A stretch of DNA of 64,000 nt from Hyposmocoma kahamanoa. Its lineage: Eukaryota; Arthropoda; Insecta; Lepidoptera; Cosmopterigidae. The DNA is taken from contig NW_020654748.1 in NCBI RefSeq assembly GCF_003589595.1, positions 2,920,320-2,984,319 on the forward strand, given 5' to 3'. Below, piece after piece: positions 21,151-31,378 of the stretch (positions are counted from its first letter, which is position 1; each line of letters begins with the position of its first letter). A program made the position numbers and the translations under genes. The notes beneath the pieces were generated by a model. The model was not told the DNA's origin, did no database searches, and was given only the letters and a program-made list of their open reading frames with translations.

Positions 21151-21555
21151 CACGTTGGTCGCCGATTAGAATTATCAAAAATGTTAGTGCCGGACATTTC
21201 AACCCGGCGCGACCTAAACGCAATAATTATTAGGTTTAGACCGCGTCCATCGCATTGCAGGGCAGAGTATGTTCGCGTAATGTTCGATCGATATTTACCT
21301 AAAACTGACGTACGTCTTTTATTTCAGATTGCCATTTCACATTAACCATTTTTTTGCTTATTTGTAACTTTCAAATCCAATTTTAAATTAGAAAAGTATG
21401 TATGCCATCAAAAATCCCAAAAACCAAGTGGCAACAGCAGTTCTTCAGGGCCCCGCCGGTCATGTTATATGGCTCAATACGTAGCGGCGTGAACGAGCAT
21501 TGCAAAGTTAGGTGCGTCGTGCTGGTCATTTTGACCCACCACGGCGATGAACGTG
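21151..21555. mobile_element. piggyBac-like MITE flanked by TTAA
   Basis: TTAA at 21147-21150 and again at 21556-21559 flank a 405-bp element with ends CACGTTGGTCGCCG and CGGCGATGAACGTG, a 14-bp terminal inverted repeat with two mismatches. TTAA duplication is the hallmark of piggyBac-superfamily insertion. The interior contains related sub-terminal words (GTCATTTTGACCC on one side, GACATTTCAACCC on the other). No transposase frame is present. Confidence 0.65.
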
Positions 21556-21693
21556 TTAAACCATTTTTCACGTAAACGCAAAAAAACTTTACAGAAATGA
21601 GATAGTTACAAAATAAAAGATTTAGTATATAATGTGCGTGACGAGTGAGGTACGAGCTCAGGGAAATGTTGAAATCAGTTGAAATCATTCTAC

Positions 21694-21793
21694 ATTGAAA
21701 TCAAACTATGCTTTTCGTATTAAAATCGCGGACATTTGTTTTTCAAAGTAACCAACGTTTCCGGCCTTTGACAAGTCCCATGGTTACGGTTAC
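21694..21793 (+). repeat. Family E dispersed repeat
   Basis: AAACTATGCTTTTCGTATTA, AAATCGCGGACATTTGTTTT, then CGTTTCCGGCCTTTGACAAG and TCCCATGGTTACGGTTA. The same order as 27056, 33910 and 55617. Confidence 0.65.
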
Positions 21794-21799
21794 ATAGTA

Positions 21800-21995
21800 A
21801 TATAATATCAGCACTAAGTACTAGAAAAGCCGACCTCAAAAGTTCGTGGACTTACATTCTTCCCTCCGCGTGCCACTTTTTGCGGTGGAATATTTTTCTC
21901 AAGTTGAAACGGGATTACTGCTGAGGTACCCTCTTTCCAACAAAAAAGAATCATCAAAATCTGTTCATAAGTTATCACGTAACATACATATGTGT
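21800..21995 (+). repeat. Family D dispersed repeat
   Basis: CACTAAGTACTAGAAAAGCC then GACCTCAAAAGTTCGTGGAC, TGCGGTGGAATATTTTTCTC and AAAGAATCATCAAAATCTG. It follows family E within a few bases. Confidence 0.7.
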
Positions 21996-22420
21996 GTTAT
22001 GTTGTATAACAGGCAAGAAATAGACTTTCGTGATATCAACTTCAGGTACATATACATGTATAATCGAAATGTCGATTCATTTTTTTCTATTTCTAGCTTT
22101 CACAGTTCTGCCAATGTTACAATTGAATATTTTTTTTGACCTTAATAATTATCTTAGATCGAAATTCAAAATTGGTTTTCAAAATGTTATTTGACATTCT
22201 TAAGCTAGCGTCACAGTACAATTTACAAAAATGTAATTATGTTATAGAAGAATAGTAATTGTTTTAAGAAAAATAGTAACATTAATAAGAGCGATTCGTT
22301 CTGTGTACCGTTTAGGCTCTCGGGGTTTCTCTCAGAGAAAAGTTTAAGTAGACTGGTATCATGACTGTGGCAACACCGTACATTTACTCAAATATTTTCT
22401 ATGTCCGTAAAAATATACAT

Positions 22421-22846
22421 AATTTCGTTAAGAAAGAAGATATCCATAATATTAACCTTAGAGCTAAGTCCAAACTCATGGTACCACGATTTCTGTATAC
22501 GTTTTTACAATAAGATTCCGGGGCATATATTAAGATATCATTTCCTAAGTTTAAATACTACATTAAAAATATTTTGATTGAAAAATCATATTACCAAATT
22601 GAAGACCAGGTTTTAGATAAAGATGTAAAGATGTATGGAAAGACGACATGGCTTCAAATTCCACACAAATTTCATTCAAAGTGTATTATCATTTAAATTT
22701 AACATAGCATTTAAGTTTATTTCAAAAGAGCAATCCCTAGAGTTTCTTGGATCAGCGTAGCGAACGAGCAGTTTCTTAAATGTGACGTTTCCAAGTATAA
22801 ATTTATGTTACCTGTGGAATAAATGTTTCTTTGACTTTGACATCGA
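22421..22846 (+). mobile_element. LINE family B, 3' end with ORF2 tail remnant
   Basis: Starts near AAGAAAGAAGATATCCATAA and contains the degraded codons of the Y-K-I-E-D segment (AAATTGAAGACCAGGTTTTA, then GATAAAGATGTA). It then runs through CAGCGTAGCGAACGAGCAG and ends at TTCTTTGACTTTGACAT. The same regions lie in reverse at 28008-28475. Confidence 0.75.
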
Positions 22847-22889
22847 CCTAAAGGAATAAAAATTAACTAACTATTCTCGACAGTCGTCT

Positions 22890-23170
22890 TCACACAAATA
22901 ATAACATTCCGGTTGATATTCAAATTTTGCCGTTTATGAAGTTTAAAACTATAATGAAACAAAAACTTTATTACACAGGCTTCAAGCTTAAAGTATCTGC
23001 GTACTTGGATTACAAAAACACGTGGTCTATGATGTTGGAAATAAATATTGAAAATGATGTGTGTACAAACGGTTATTTACTAAGAGTTTCTCTCATTTTT
23101 CTCAGGATAATCTGCCTTGCGAATGAGCAGTCGAGTTTTATTCAATGTGATTCTTTGACTTTGATTTCAA
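22890..23170 (+). pseudogene. LINE family B2 ORF2 C-terminus and 3' tail
   Basis: Translation gives NNIPVDIQILPFMKFKTIMK, then KLYYTGFKLKVSAYLDYKNT, with W-S soon after. This is the usual last segment of a CR1/Jockey-like ORF2 (N-K-I-P, hydrophobic, F-K-x-x-L-K, Y-Y). Downstream the 3' UTR carries TTTTCTCAGGATAATCTGCC, then GCGAATGAGCAG, and ends in GATTCTTTGACTTTGATTT. It follows another family B tail by about 45 bp in the same orientation. Everything upstream of the last ~50 codons is missing, so this is a 5'-truncated dead copy. Related relics lie at 13085 and 56125. Confidence 0.6.
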
Positions 23171-23900
23171 CTTTACCTGCAAAATTGTATTTCTTATACT
23201 AGTGTCAAATTTCGTTCATAGATTTTGTAATTTTTGAGGATGCCAAGAACCACTTCGTTCGCTGAGCTACAATCTTACCACAAACAGTACTGTATTACGT
23301 CGACAACAATTTTTCAAACATAACCCTCTATATGCCTAAGAGATAGTCCATCTGTAGACCTACCAACTTAAATTTTCAACCGAAGAAATGAAAACGCAAC
23401 GTTAAACCCGTAAAAGCGAACATACAACAACTGCAAGTATGATATTGATGGTGAATATCAAATCAGCATCGTTATAAGAGAGGCGTGGACCATCGATCGT
23501 CTAATGTCTCCCTACGATTGTGTCTTATTGAGAAATGACACCTTTTGTTATTCGACACTTTCACTTTTATGAGCACTGAGTTGCAACTATAGCTACATAC
23601 AGACGATTCCTCATTTCGATCAGTCGTCACGATAATTGTATCAATTCGTCGCTACACGCCTGCTGTCCAAATCGTTAACGACATAAACATACACTATCGA
23701 AGACGACGTTTCGATCAATCTGAATCTATAGATCGTGGCGACAAATCGTCGAGTACATGAAAGCCTATAGAGAAGATGTTATTATCGTCCCTTATAACAC
23801 CTATAGACGAAAATGAACCATTTACATTACAACATAGAACATGGAACTCTAATCATACTGTGTGAAAGACAAATACGCGTAATCGCTTATCATTAGAAGT
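23171..23900. other. Unassigned intergenic sequence
   Basis: No gene or recognised repeat. Confidence 0.4.
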
Positions 23901-24095
23901 TTTTTTTTATAATATTAAGTAACGGGACGAACAAATCGTGTGCCTGATCGCAAAGATCAGAGGGGCATGTCACTGCGTCCGTCACCCTGAGACATAAGTT
24001 GTCAAGTCTCATGTGACTGTAATTTCACCAGCACCCTTATCCTTCTAAACCGGAACGCAACAATTACTGCTTGGCGGCAGAAATAGGTAAGGCCA
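23901..24095 (-). mobile_element. Family A, internally deleted copy
   Basis: TTTTTTTTTATAATATTAAG, ACGAACAAATCGTGTGCCTG, then directly ATCGCAAAGATCAGAGGGGC, so about 55 bp are missing. It ends in the GGCGGCAGAAATAGGTAAGG block without the 5' boundary. Confidence 0.8.
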
Positions 24096-24230
24096 AGTTA
24101 TAAAAATACAAATAGGTTGTGGCCAAGCGTGAGTCTATCATGGATAAAACATTACGTCTATGATTTTTTTCCGTCAAAATAATAAGTTACATTCATTCGT
24201 GCTAAAACCTTAGTATGTATTTGGCGTGTA

Positions 24231-24986
24231 TTTAAATGATCGTTTTAAATTTGCAAAAGAAGCAGACAAAAAAATCTAAGCGACCATCTTGTTTAACGAT
24301 TGATCCTTTTTCTCTGAGACATAAAATAAATGAAATCAATCGATATTTTAATCTGTTCTGAGCTACGCAAGAAATGTTTGATTTCTACAAATTTAAACTT
24401 ACTACTGATAGTTTTATGTTGGGCCTCAAAACTAAGACAAATGACCATTAAAAATAAAATTTAGATATTTGTTATTAAAACTAAGTAAATGTTGATTATA
24501 TTTGTTTACTAATATTATATTAATTATAACATAATTTGACATGAGAACATGTTCAAAAACGCAAGCAAAATGACTTCTGGCACTCGCCGACCGCTGCCGC
24601 GTCACGCACGCTCGGTTCGTGCTACTTTTTCAAATACTAACCTAACCTACTAAATGGAGGGCGCAACTAAATAACTAAGATTTATTAGGAGATTAATATC
24701 AAAAGATATACAGGTTATAAATGTCATCAATCGTTAAAAGACCAATAACAAAATAAGACGATCAAATATTATTTTTGAATACCAAATATTTTAATATTCT
24801 TAAACATAATTATAGTGTTACCTTGAATGCAGTACATTTACAATTAATCCGTACTCCGATCAACTAATATGAACGGAACAATTAATATATATATCAAACA
24901 TAAAAGAAAGTATTGTTTATTTAAAAAAGTGCACATTTACAAGAAATAGATCAATTATATCTTTGAGGGTCAAATAATGTTGCCCC
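24231..24986 (+). repeat. Long dispersed segment, copy 2
   Basis: Collinear with 2762-4001 (blocks listed there). It lacks the family D insertion and the longer middle part of copy 1, and has a shorter CCTAA tract (about 24637-24648). Confidence 0.6.
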
Positions 24987-25905
24987 GTTTAAAATTACTA
25001 TAATAACGCTCATTACTTACAAGCGAATGTTGTTAAAGTTAGCTCAAATAGCCGTAAATAAATTTTCGACAAACAAGCACTATAAACGAATAAAATTATG
25101 TTCATAAAGCCTAGAAATTTATTTACAAAGCCTATTTACTTTGATTTTAATAGCTTTACAACGACAGTGAATCTCTCTTCCTACACTGGTAATAAAACTT
25201 TGTGAAACAGCAGTGAAACTTAATGCTATAATGTTGATATTAAAGTCACTTTTACTTGTTGATAGCCGATTGGTACTAAATAATAAAAACATAAATATCT
25301 ATATTCATATTGGCGTATTTGAGTCGATTCTCTACCCACGAATCTTATGCCACCCATGCTTGAATGGTAATGAGAAGGGGCCAATCTTATCTACATATGT
25401 TATTATTACTATTACCTATATGATTGCCTGGTAGATTGCTACCTAGCAATAAAACGGCTTGTTGTACCCTGTCTTATACCTTTTATTCGTCTTTGCATTT
25501 TGGTCTTGTATATATTAGAGTACTACTAATTTCAATGGTAATTTGACCACCAAATTCGCAGAAAGCTTATTAAGTCTTCTTCTCTTTCGTATCACTCTTG
25601 ACAGAGTGGTCGTGGTCACCACGGAGTACGTTTGTTAATGGCTGATGTGGCTTGCCTCACGACTTCTCGCCATCTCTCTTTGTTAGTGGACTCCCTAATT
25701 AAGTAGATATCCAGATAATATCAAAGTTAAAATTCTCAAAAAATCCAATATAAAGTGCGCACTCGTGTATTAACATGTATACACATACAAGCAAATTATT
25801 TCCAGAAATGTTTATTAAATATAATAGCGTGTTATGCGTAAAACATTTTGATAATGTGGATTATTATGTTACCGAAATATTCAATGGTTTCAATGCATTA
25901 CTGTG
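24987..25905. other. Unassigned intergenic sequence
   Basis: No gene recognised. 25590-25690 (CTTGACAGAGTGGTCGTGGT and CTTGCCTCACGACTTCTCGC) has the composition of an old LINE 3' end but no readable protein. Confidence 0.35.
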
Positions 25906-26104
25906 TTCAGGTTCTGAAAAGTACGGATGTTGGTACACGGGACTTGTCAACTTATGTCTCAGGATGACGGGTACAGTGGCAAATCCCCTCAAATATTTGC
26001 GATTTCAAGCTCTGAGCGGTACTACAACTGTTACGAATAGACGAGTCGCCTACCACCAGGTGCACGACTTGTTCGTCCCGTCACTTGGTAAAATAAAATA
26101 AAAA
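25906..26104 (+). mobile_element. Family A, 5'-truncated
   Basis: GGGACTTGTCAACTTATGTC, AGGATGACGGGTACAGTGGC, TACCACCAGGTGCACGACTT, GTCCCGTCACTTGGTAAAAT then an A-rich tail. The central block order matches other copies. Confidence 0.85.
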
Positions 26105-27055
26105 TGAATAAAAAATTTAAATTTTTTTCGAATATTTATTACAAATTTTATTTTTAACCTGTACATTTAAAACACACATTCTCTGCTTTTCGAGAGTATC
26201 AAAATTACAAAATAATTCCTTTTTCGACTTATTACTGAATTTTATTCATAAAATGCTAAATTTTATCGGGGTTAAGACACCGCGCTTTTCATTGGTTAAA
26301 ATAACTACACTGCAACATTGGTACCGTCTACGATTTGTCAATTTGGCTCGGCAGACACGTCTCAAATTTTTTAAACCATCTTCCTAATGAATTAGATGCT
26401 TTTGAGATAGGTTGCTGTCCTAGAAAACCTGTACATGTAAAAAAACAATTGATCGTAGCGACGTCATCTATATTTCTATACAATGTTCTCTGTAGAATAT
26501 GCATAGAAAAACTCAACCTTATACATAAAATAAAATTTAATTACCATCTCAAACAAATAAGCAGCAAATAATACAAATTCAGTTTGAAAGACTAGAAACT
26601 CAACGTAAAACATACTCAATATCTGCAACATTCAATTATCAATCCCCGTAGTACTGCCCCTTAATGATCAACTTTACTGTAATGATATGGTACCTCTCGT
26701 CATGCATAGGCCCACTAATCACACAGCACGAATGAGTCTCTTTTACAATCTGTTTCAAGTACATTGACGCTTTTTATAAGGATGAACTTTTATCTATCGA
26801 ATAAAATACTCAGTGAAAATAAATTTCACATAGAAGTTTCCTCCTCCATGGTCACAGGTTGAGTGGTAACCGGCAATTGACAGCATTAAAACGAGACATA
26901 AATCAGCATCTGTATATTGAGAGAAGATTAAAGAACCATATCGTAAAAATATTAAAGAAAAAGCTATTAAAGTTCTGGAAGTTTACAGAGAAAACAATAA
27001 TTATATTTAAAAAAAGAACATTTCGAGTTCTTAGGTTTTCGCGATTGTTACACAT
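26105..27055. other. Unassigned intergenic sequence
   Basis: The 78-codon (26335-26571) and 106-codon (26859-27179) frames show no known domain; the second runs into the family E element. No gene called. Confidence 0.4.
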
Positions 27056-27204
27056 AGGAAATGAAACTATTTTTCCGGATTTAAATCGCGTATATTTGTT
27101 TTTTCAAACAAACCGACGTTTCGGGCCCTTTACAGGTCCCATGGTCACGGTTGACAGTCAACAAATATACGCGATTTAAATCCAGAAAAATAGTTGCATT
27201 TCCT
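27056..27204. mobile_element. Family E fold-back copy
   Basis: A 45-nt left arm (27056-27100, AGGAAATGAAACTATTTTTC ...) and right arm (27160-27204) are inverted copies with two differences. The 59-bp centre carries the family text CGACGTTTCGGGCCCTTTAC and GTCCCATGGTCACGGTTGAC. The other family E copies lack the right arm. Confidence 0.8.
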
Positions 27205-27635
27205 AAAGAACATTTTATTCCGTTTTGAAACACTATAATTATCTTTCGAAAGAGACAATGCTTGAAAAGAAATAGGCGAAACTGATTTAAACAAAAGACG
27301 TTCTGCGAACTGAAGCAACGATATACATTGCGTTTTTTTACAGGATTGCTTTGTAAGTCTCAAAAGAGAGGACGCAATGGGTGAAATAGATTTGTAAGAG
27401 AAAGGTGCTGTTTTCCAAGGGCCATAGTACTGTCGCTGCAGGCAAATCCGAGCGGAACTAATAGTGATCGGACACAATGCGTCGTTATTGCTTTCTGTGA
27501 GATGCAATCTCAGAATACGACTATAGAGGAAGAGATTTATTTGAAGTTTCAGACAATGAGAGTATATTTGTGGCGATTCATATGCGAAGTTATATTTGTG
27601 AATTATATTTACCGTGTCTCGGTATACGGGAATTT
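27205..27635. other. Unassigned sequence
   Basis: Covered by a minus-strand open frame (27145-27723) that also spans a MITE and a family A copy, so the frame is accidental. No domain seen. Confidence 0.4.
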
Positions 27636-27842
27636 TATTAGCAGTAGATCTCCTTGAGAAAGAGTTCGTCCAGGGTAGTACTGCCATCATGTCTGTTTCC
27701 GCCGCCAAGCAGAATATGAGCATTACTGCATTCCGGTTTCGAAGAGAAAGGGTGCTGATGAAAATACAGACACTTTTGGATTTGTCAACTTTTTGTCTCA
27801 GGATGACGGCGCAGTAACAGTGCCTAGTAGATCTTTGAGGTT
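27636..27842 (+). mobile_element. Family A, 3'-truncated copy
   Basis: Begins near AGCAGTAGATCTCCTTGAG (the 5' boundary) and runs through GAGTTCGTCCAGGGTAGTAC and CATTCCGGTTTCGAAGAG to CAGTAACAGTGCCTAGTAGA. The poly(A)-side third is missing. Confidence 0.8.
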
Positions 27843-28007
27843 AATTATTAGTTACTTCGGTTCATAGATGGATTTAATTCCGCCTTCCCCTTTTATGTTA
27901 TGAATATCCAAGGAATCTCACGAAGCGTTACGCTTCCTCATTTTTTTTGTGAGACCAAGTGACGGGTCGTACAAGTCGCCTACCTGGTGGTAAGTGACAC
28001 GCCTATC

Positions 28008-28475
28008 AAAGTCAAAGTCAAAGTCAAAGTCAAAGATTATTTATTCCATAGGTAAAATAAATTTACACTTGCAATCGTCACATTTAAGCTACTGCTCGTT
28101 CACTACGCTGACCTCCCTGAGAAGAACGAGCAAGAAACTCTAGGGATTGCTCTTTTCAAATAAACTTAAATGCTATGGAATACACTTTGAATCAAATTTG
28201 TGTGGATTCTGGAGCCATGTCGTCTTTACGTACATCTTTATCTAACACGTAGTCTTCAATTTTGTAATATGATTTTTCGATCAAAATATTTTTAAAGTAG
28301 TTTTTAAACTTAGGAAATGATAAACTTAATATATGCTCCGGAATCTTATTGTAAAAACGTATACAGTTCCCCATAAAAGAGTTGTTTACCTTGGTTAAAC
28401 GAAATCATGGTACCATGAGTTTGAACTTAACTCTAAGGTTAATATTATGGATATCTTCTTTATTTCTTGGATGCG
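28008..28475 (-). mobile_element. LINE family B nested in family A
   Basis: The minus strand ends in four TTTGAC units (28008-28034) and carries an ORF2 C-terminal remnant (separate entry). It is 5'-truncated near CCAAGAAATAAAGAAGATAT. The insertion is younger than the family A host copy. Confidence 0.8.
28192..28374 (-). pseudogene. LINE ORF2 C-terminal remnant (family B)
   Basis: Sixty codons read MGNCIRFYNKIPEHILSLSF, then PKFKNYFKNILIEKSYYKIE and DYVLDKDVRKDDM. The order G-N-x-I-x-x-Y-N-K-I-P, hydrophobic stretch, K-F-K-x-x-x-K, Y-Y-K-x-x-D-Y-L is the recurrent C-terminal end of CR1/Jockey-type LINE ORF2 proteins. Only the final part is present; the endonuclease and reverse transcriptase are lost by 5' truncation. 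Its 3' UTR ends in the TTTGAC repeat at 28008. The open frame suggests a fairly recent insertion. Equivalent but more damaged codons are seen at 22560-22640 and 31060-31150. Confidence 0.75.
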
Positions 28476-28686
28476 ATATCCATAACAGTTGCAGTACCAC
28501 TCAGTGCCTTAAATCACAAAGATCTGAGAGACACTGCCACTGGACCCGTCTCCTTGAGACATAAGTTGACAAGTCCCATGTGCCTGTAATTCCACCAGTA
28601 CCGTTACCCTTCATAACAAGAACGCAGTAATGCTCACATACTGCTTGGCGGCGGAAATAGGTAAGATGACAGTACTTCTTACCTGC

Positions 28687-28850
28687 AGACTTTCCCTGAC
28701 TGCTATAACTTGGGCCTATTCAAGGCGAGAGTGAATAAGCATGGTTTATGTGTGTATCGCCTTCATTATCGACCTCATGGTCACTTTCCATCAGGTGCGA
28801 TAGCAAATTCGCATCTATTCCTCGTCACTTGATATGATAAAAAAAGTTAC
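28687..28850 (+). mobile_element. LINE family C 3' end
   Basis: AGACTTTCCCTGACTGCTAT, AACTTGGGCCTATTCAAGGC, GAGAGTGAATAAGCATGG, then TGGTCACTTTCCATCAGGTG and an ATGATAAAAAAAG tail. The complement of this order is seen at 50711-50965 and 54528-54730. Confidence 0.65.
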
Positions 28851-29845
28851 TTTGAATCTTACCAAAGAATTGAAACTTTTTTCTAAGTTTAAATTAAAGA
28901 TTCTGTGATAATGGCGAACTTACTATTGTTATCAAAGTAATAGTAATAACATTTCTTATTTATTCGCAATTCTAGTTTCTCTACGGTTTTTTTCTTCTTA
29001 TAGCAACGTTGTCTACCCCAGATTGGGGGACAATTTTATCATTATCATGTTTAATGATATGGACGAAATTTTAGGAGTATGCTGATGGGGTATCCGCGAT
29101 GAACGACATGATGTCGTCGCACAACTTTCACACTTATTTTACAATAAAATCTACTATCTATTAATCAATTGAACACAGAAATATTAAACATCACGAGCTA
29201 ATTCTTCTCACTACAAAAGTCACACTAACGTCTTCGACATAATTTTTCCCAAAAAAAAAACTTTTGAGTAATATTATAATTTGTGGTGCCAAATCAACAA
29301 AATTTCACAACCATACTGAATTTTAGCAATTTCATAAGTAAAACTAAACAAAACGAAAAAAAATCGGAAAATATCGCGTGTCTAAAATATACTTATTCTA
29401 ACAATTAGATAGATAGATAACAGAAACAAAACAATTACACACTACACAAAGCATAACACAAAATCACATAGAAGGTACTTTATTAATTTAATACACATTT
29501 ATATCAAACACATACATACCGTGACGACTGTTAACAAAATTGTATGTATGACTACATAAATACTCATAGACCATGAAAAGTTAAACAGAGCTGGTTTTCT
29601 GCCAGTACCAATTATTTTCGACTTAAAACCTAAACCCCAAATCTCTCGTGAACACCAATCAGAACTCAATTTTTATCACAAAAGTACGAATAATAAAATC
29701 CAATACTTTATTATAAACCAGAATTAAAGAGGTACAAAAAACAAATAACACAGTGAAAGTGGCAACAAACTTAAACAATAGACGTGCGTAATAAATAACA
29801 TATGTAACAAAATCACATAACAGGCAACAACTCATATTAGTTCCG
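28851..29845. other. Unassigned AT-rich intergenic sequence
   Basis: No gene, RNA or recognised repeat. Confidence 0.45.
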
Positions 29846-30180
29846 TCACGCGCCGCTAGATGGCATTGGCATCGAAATCGCAAATTCTGCATCGCGGTGT
29901 TAAGATTTTCCTTCGCGGAATGACTACTGGCGGTGATGCGAAAATGAGTGTAATCCAACTTACGACGCATCTAGCTCTGCTTCCTTGCTTGGAACTCTGC
30001 TTTAGATCGTTACTGTTGAACCTACTGCACTGTGCTACGCTACTAGCGCTGCTTCCTAATTGGAACTGCGCTTTAGAACGTAACACGTAGTTGTTGCACC
30101 CTGAGCCGCTTCCTAATTGGAACGTGCGTACGGGTCCTCGACTACGTGCCGATTAGGGGGAGTCCTTTCCCACTATACCA
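29846..30180. repeat. GC-richer tract with three imperfect internal repeats
   Basis: Units starting at about 29974, 30046 and 30105 share GCTGCTTCCTAATTGGAACT-like text followed in the first two by GCTTTAGA. An overlapping open frame exists on each strand (29860-30090 and 29856-30086), a sign of composition rather than coding. GCCGCTAGATGGCA at about 29855-29868 resembles an insect CTCF-type core. Confidence 0.5.
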
Positions 30181-30691
30181 CCGACGTTGTACATACTGTA
30201 TATGTTGTAAATTAAAACCATCATATTGGAAAAACCAGGTTTCCCTCTGTCACCCCAATAAGAACTTACTACACATACAAATTGTGATTCTTGCAACATA
30301 GCTTCACAAATTATTCGACAAAATATTGGTGGTTTTATTATTTTAGAAATTATAGGAAGAAAATGTACAATAACATTTTTGTAATAAATTATATATCAAT
30401 TACGTATTCACTTGAGAAGACTTGGAAGAGCAATGAATGAATCCTCAAATATCACTGCATTCTAAACAGAAGTCTAGCTTCCATAATTGCAGTCTGATAT
30501 TATTGAGTAAATTGGTACGACATTGATAAAATGGCTTATTTCACATTGCTTCTATATTATAGCAATAAAAAACATTTAGAATTTACAAATACTAATTTAT
30601 ATTAATTCAAAATTAAATTAATTGTGCAGACCACATGTGAAATTTCTTTAATATTTACACACCTACGCGCATAGATTAAATACAGTGTATC
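30181..30691. other. Unassigned AT-rich intergenic sequence
   Basis: No gene or repeat recognised. Confidence 0.4.
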
Positions 30692-30805
30692 TAACATTAC
30701 GTGGGTTCGAATCCGGGCTTGCACCTCTGAGTTTTTGGAATTTATATGCGAAAGTTAATTTGAAATTTACCATGAGCTTTTCGGTAAAGAAAAACATTGT
30801 GAGGA
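30692..30805 (+). mobile_element. SINE-3 fragment with box B
   Basis: GTGGGTTCGAATCCGGGCTT (perfect box B GGTTCGAATCC), CTGAGTTTTTGGAATTTATA, ATTTACCATGAGCTTTTCGG, AAAACATTGTGAGGA. The same family in reverse lies at 39385-39590. Confidence 0.6.
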
Positions 30806-30991
30806 ATAATAATAATAATAATAACGCACACGCTCACCGCGGGAAACCTGTATCGCGGATGCCATGGACATACCCATAAACAACGACTAATTACACCGAA
30901 ACTTACGAGAGAAATAAATGTAGGCCATACAAATATTTCACTCGACCCAGGTATCGAGCCCGGGACCTCTACGTGGCAGTCCAGCTTGGTA
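30806..30991 (-). mobile_element. SINE-1, 5'-truncated
   Basis: AAT tail, CACACGCTCACCGCGGGAAA (with a short deletion), and GAGAGAAATAAATGTAGGCC to ACGTGGCAGTCCAGCTTGGT, where the tRNA head stops before box A. Box B is mutated (GGTATCGAGCCCGG on the plus strand). Confidence 0.75.
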
Positions 30992-31378
30992 ATTTTTTAC
31001 AATAAGATTTTTTTACAATAAGATTCCGGAGTATATATTAGGATAATCATTTCCTAACTTTAAAACTTACATTAAAAGTATTGTAATTGAAAAGTCATAT
31101 TACAAAATTGAAGAGTATTTGTTAGATAAAGATGTACGGAAAGACAACATGAATCTTGATTCCACACAATTATGATTCAAAGTGCATTCCGTAGCATATA
31201 AGTTTATTTGAAAAGAGCAATCACTAGAGTTTCTTGCTCGTTCTTCTCAGGGAGGTCAGCGTAGTGAACGAGCAGTAGGTTAAAAAAATGACGTTTTCAA
31301 GTGTAAAAATTTTATCTATGGAATAAATGATTAAATAAACAAATATTGAATAAATGGCTTTGACTTTGACTTTGAAAT
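30992..31378 (+). mobile_element. LINE family B 3' end
   Basis: Begins with TTTTTTACAATAAGATT present twice in a row, then ORF2 C-terminal codons (CCGGAGTATATATTAGGATA to TTGAAGAGTATTTGTTAGAT), GTTCTTCTCAGGGAGGTCAG, CGTAGTGAACGAGCAGTAGG and the GGCTTTGACTTTGACTTTG tail. It directly follows SINE-1. Confidence 0.75.

Larger units (their letters stand above)
27941..28682 (-). mobile_element. Family A copy split by a family B LINE
   Basis: 27941-28007 holds the 3' part (GTGACGGGTCGTACAAGTCG to AAGTGACACGCCTATC) and 28481-28682 the rest (CATAACAGTTGCAGTACCAC to GGCGGCGGAAATAGG). In uninterrupted copies CGCCTGTCCATAACAG is continuous. TATC occurs at both junctions (28004-28007 and 28477-28480), a likely short target duplication. 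Confidence 0.8.

Noticed and set aside
27145..27723. Minus-strand open frame of 192 codons, the second longest in the window
   Set aside because: It spans part of a fold-back repeat, unassigned DNA and a family A copy read backwards; it has no domain and its start lies in repeat sequence. Chance frame.
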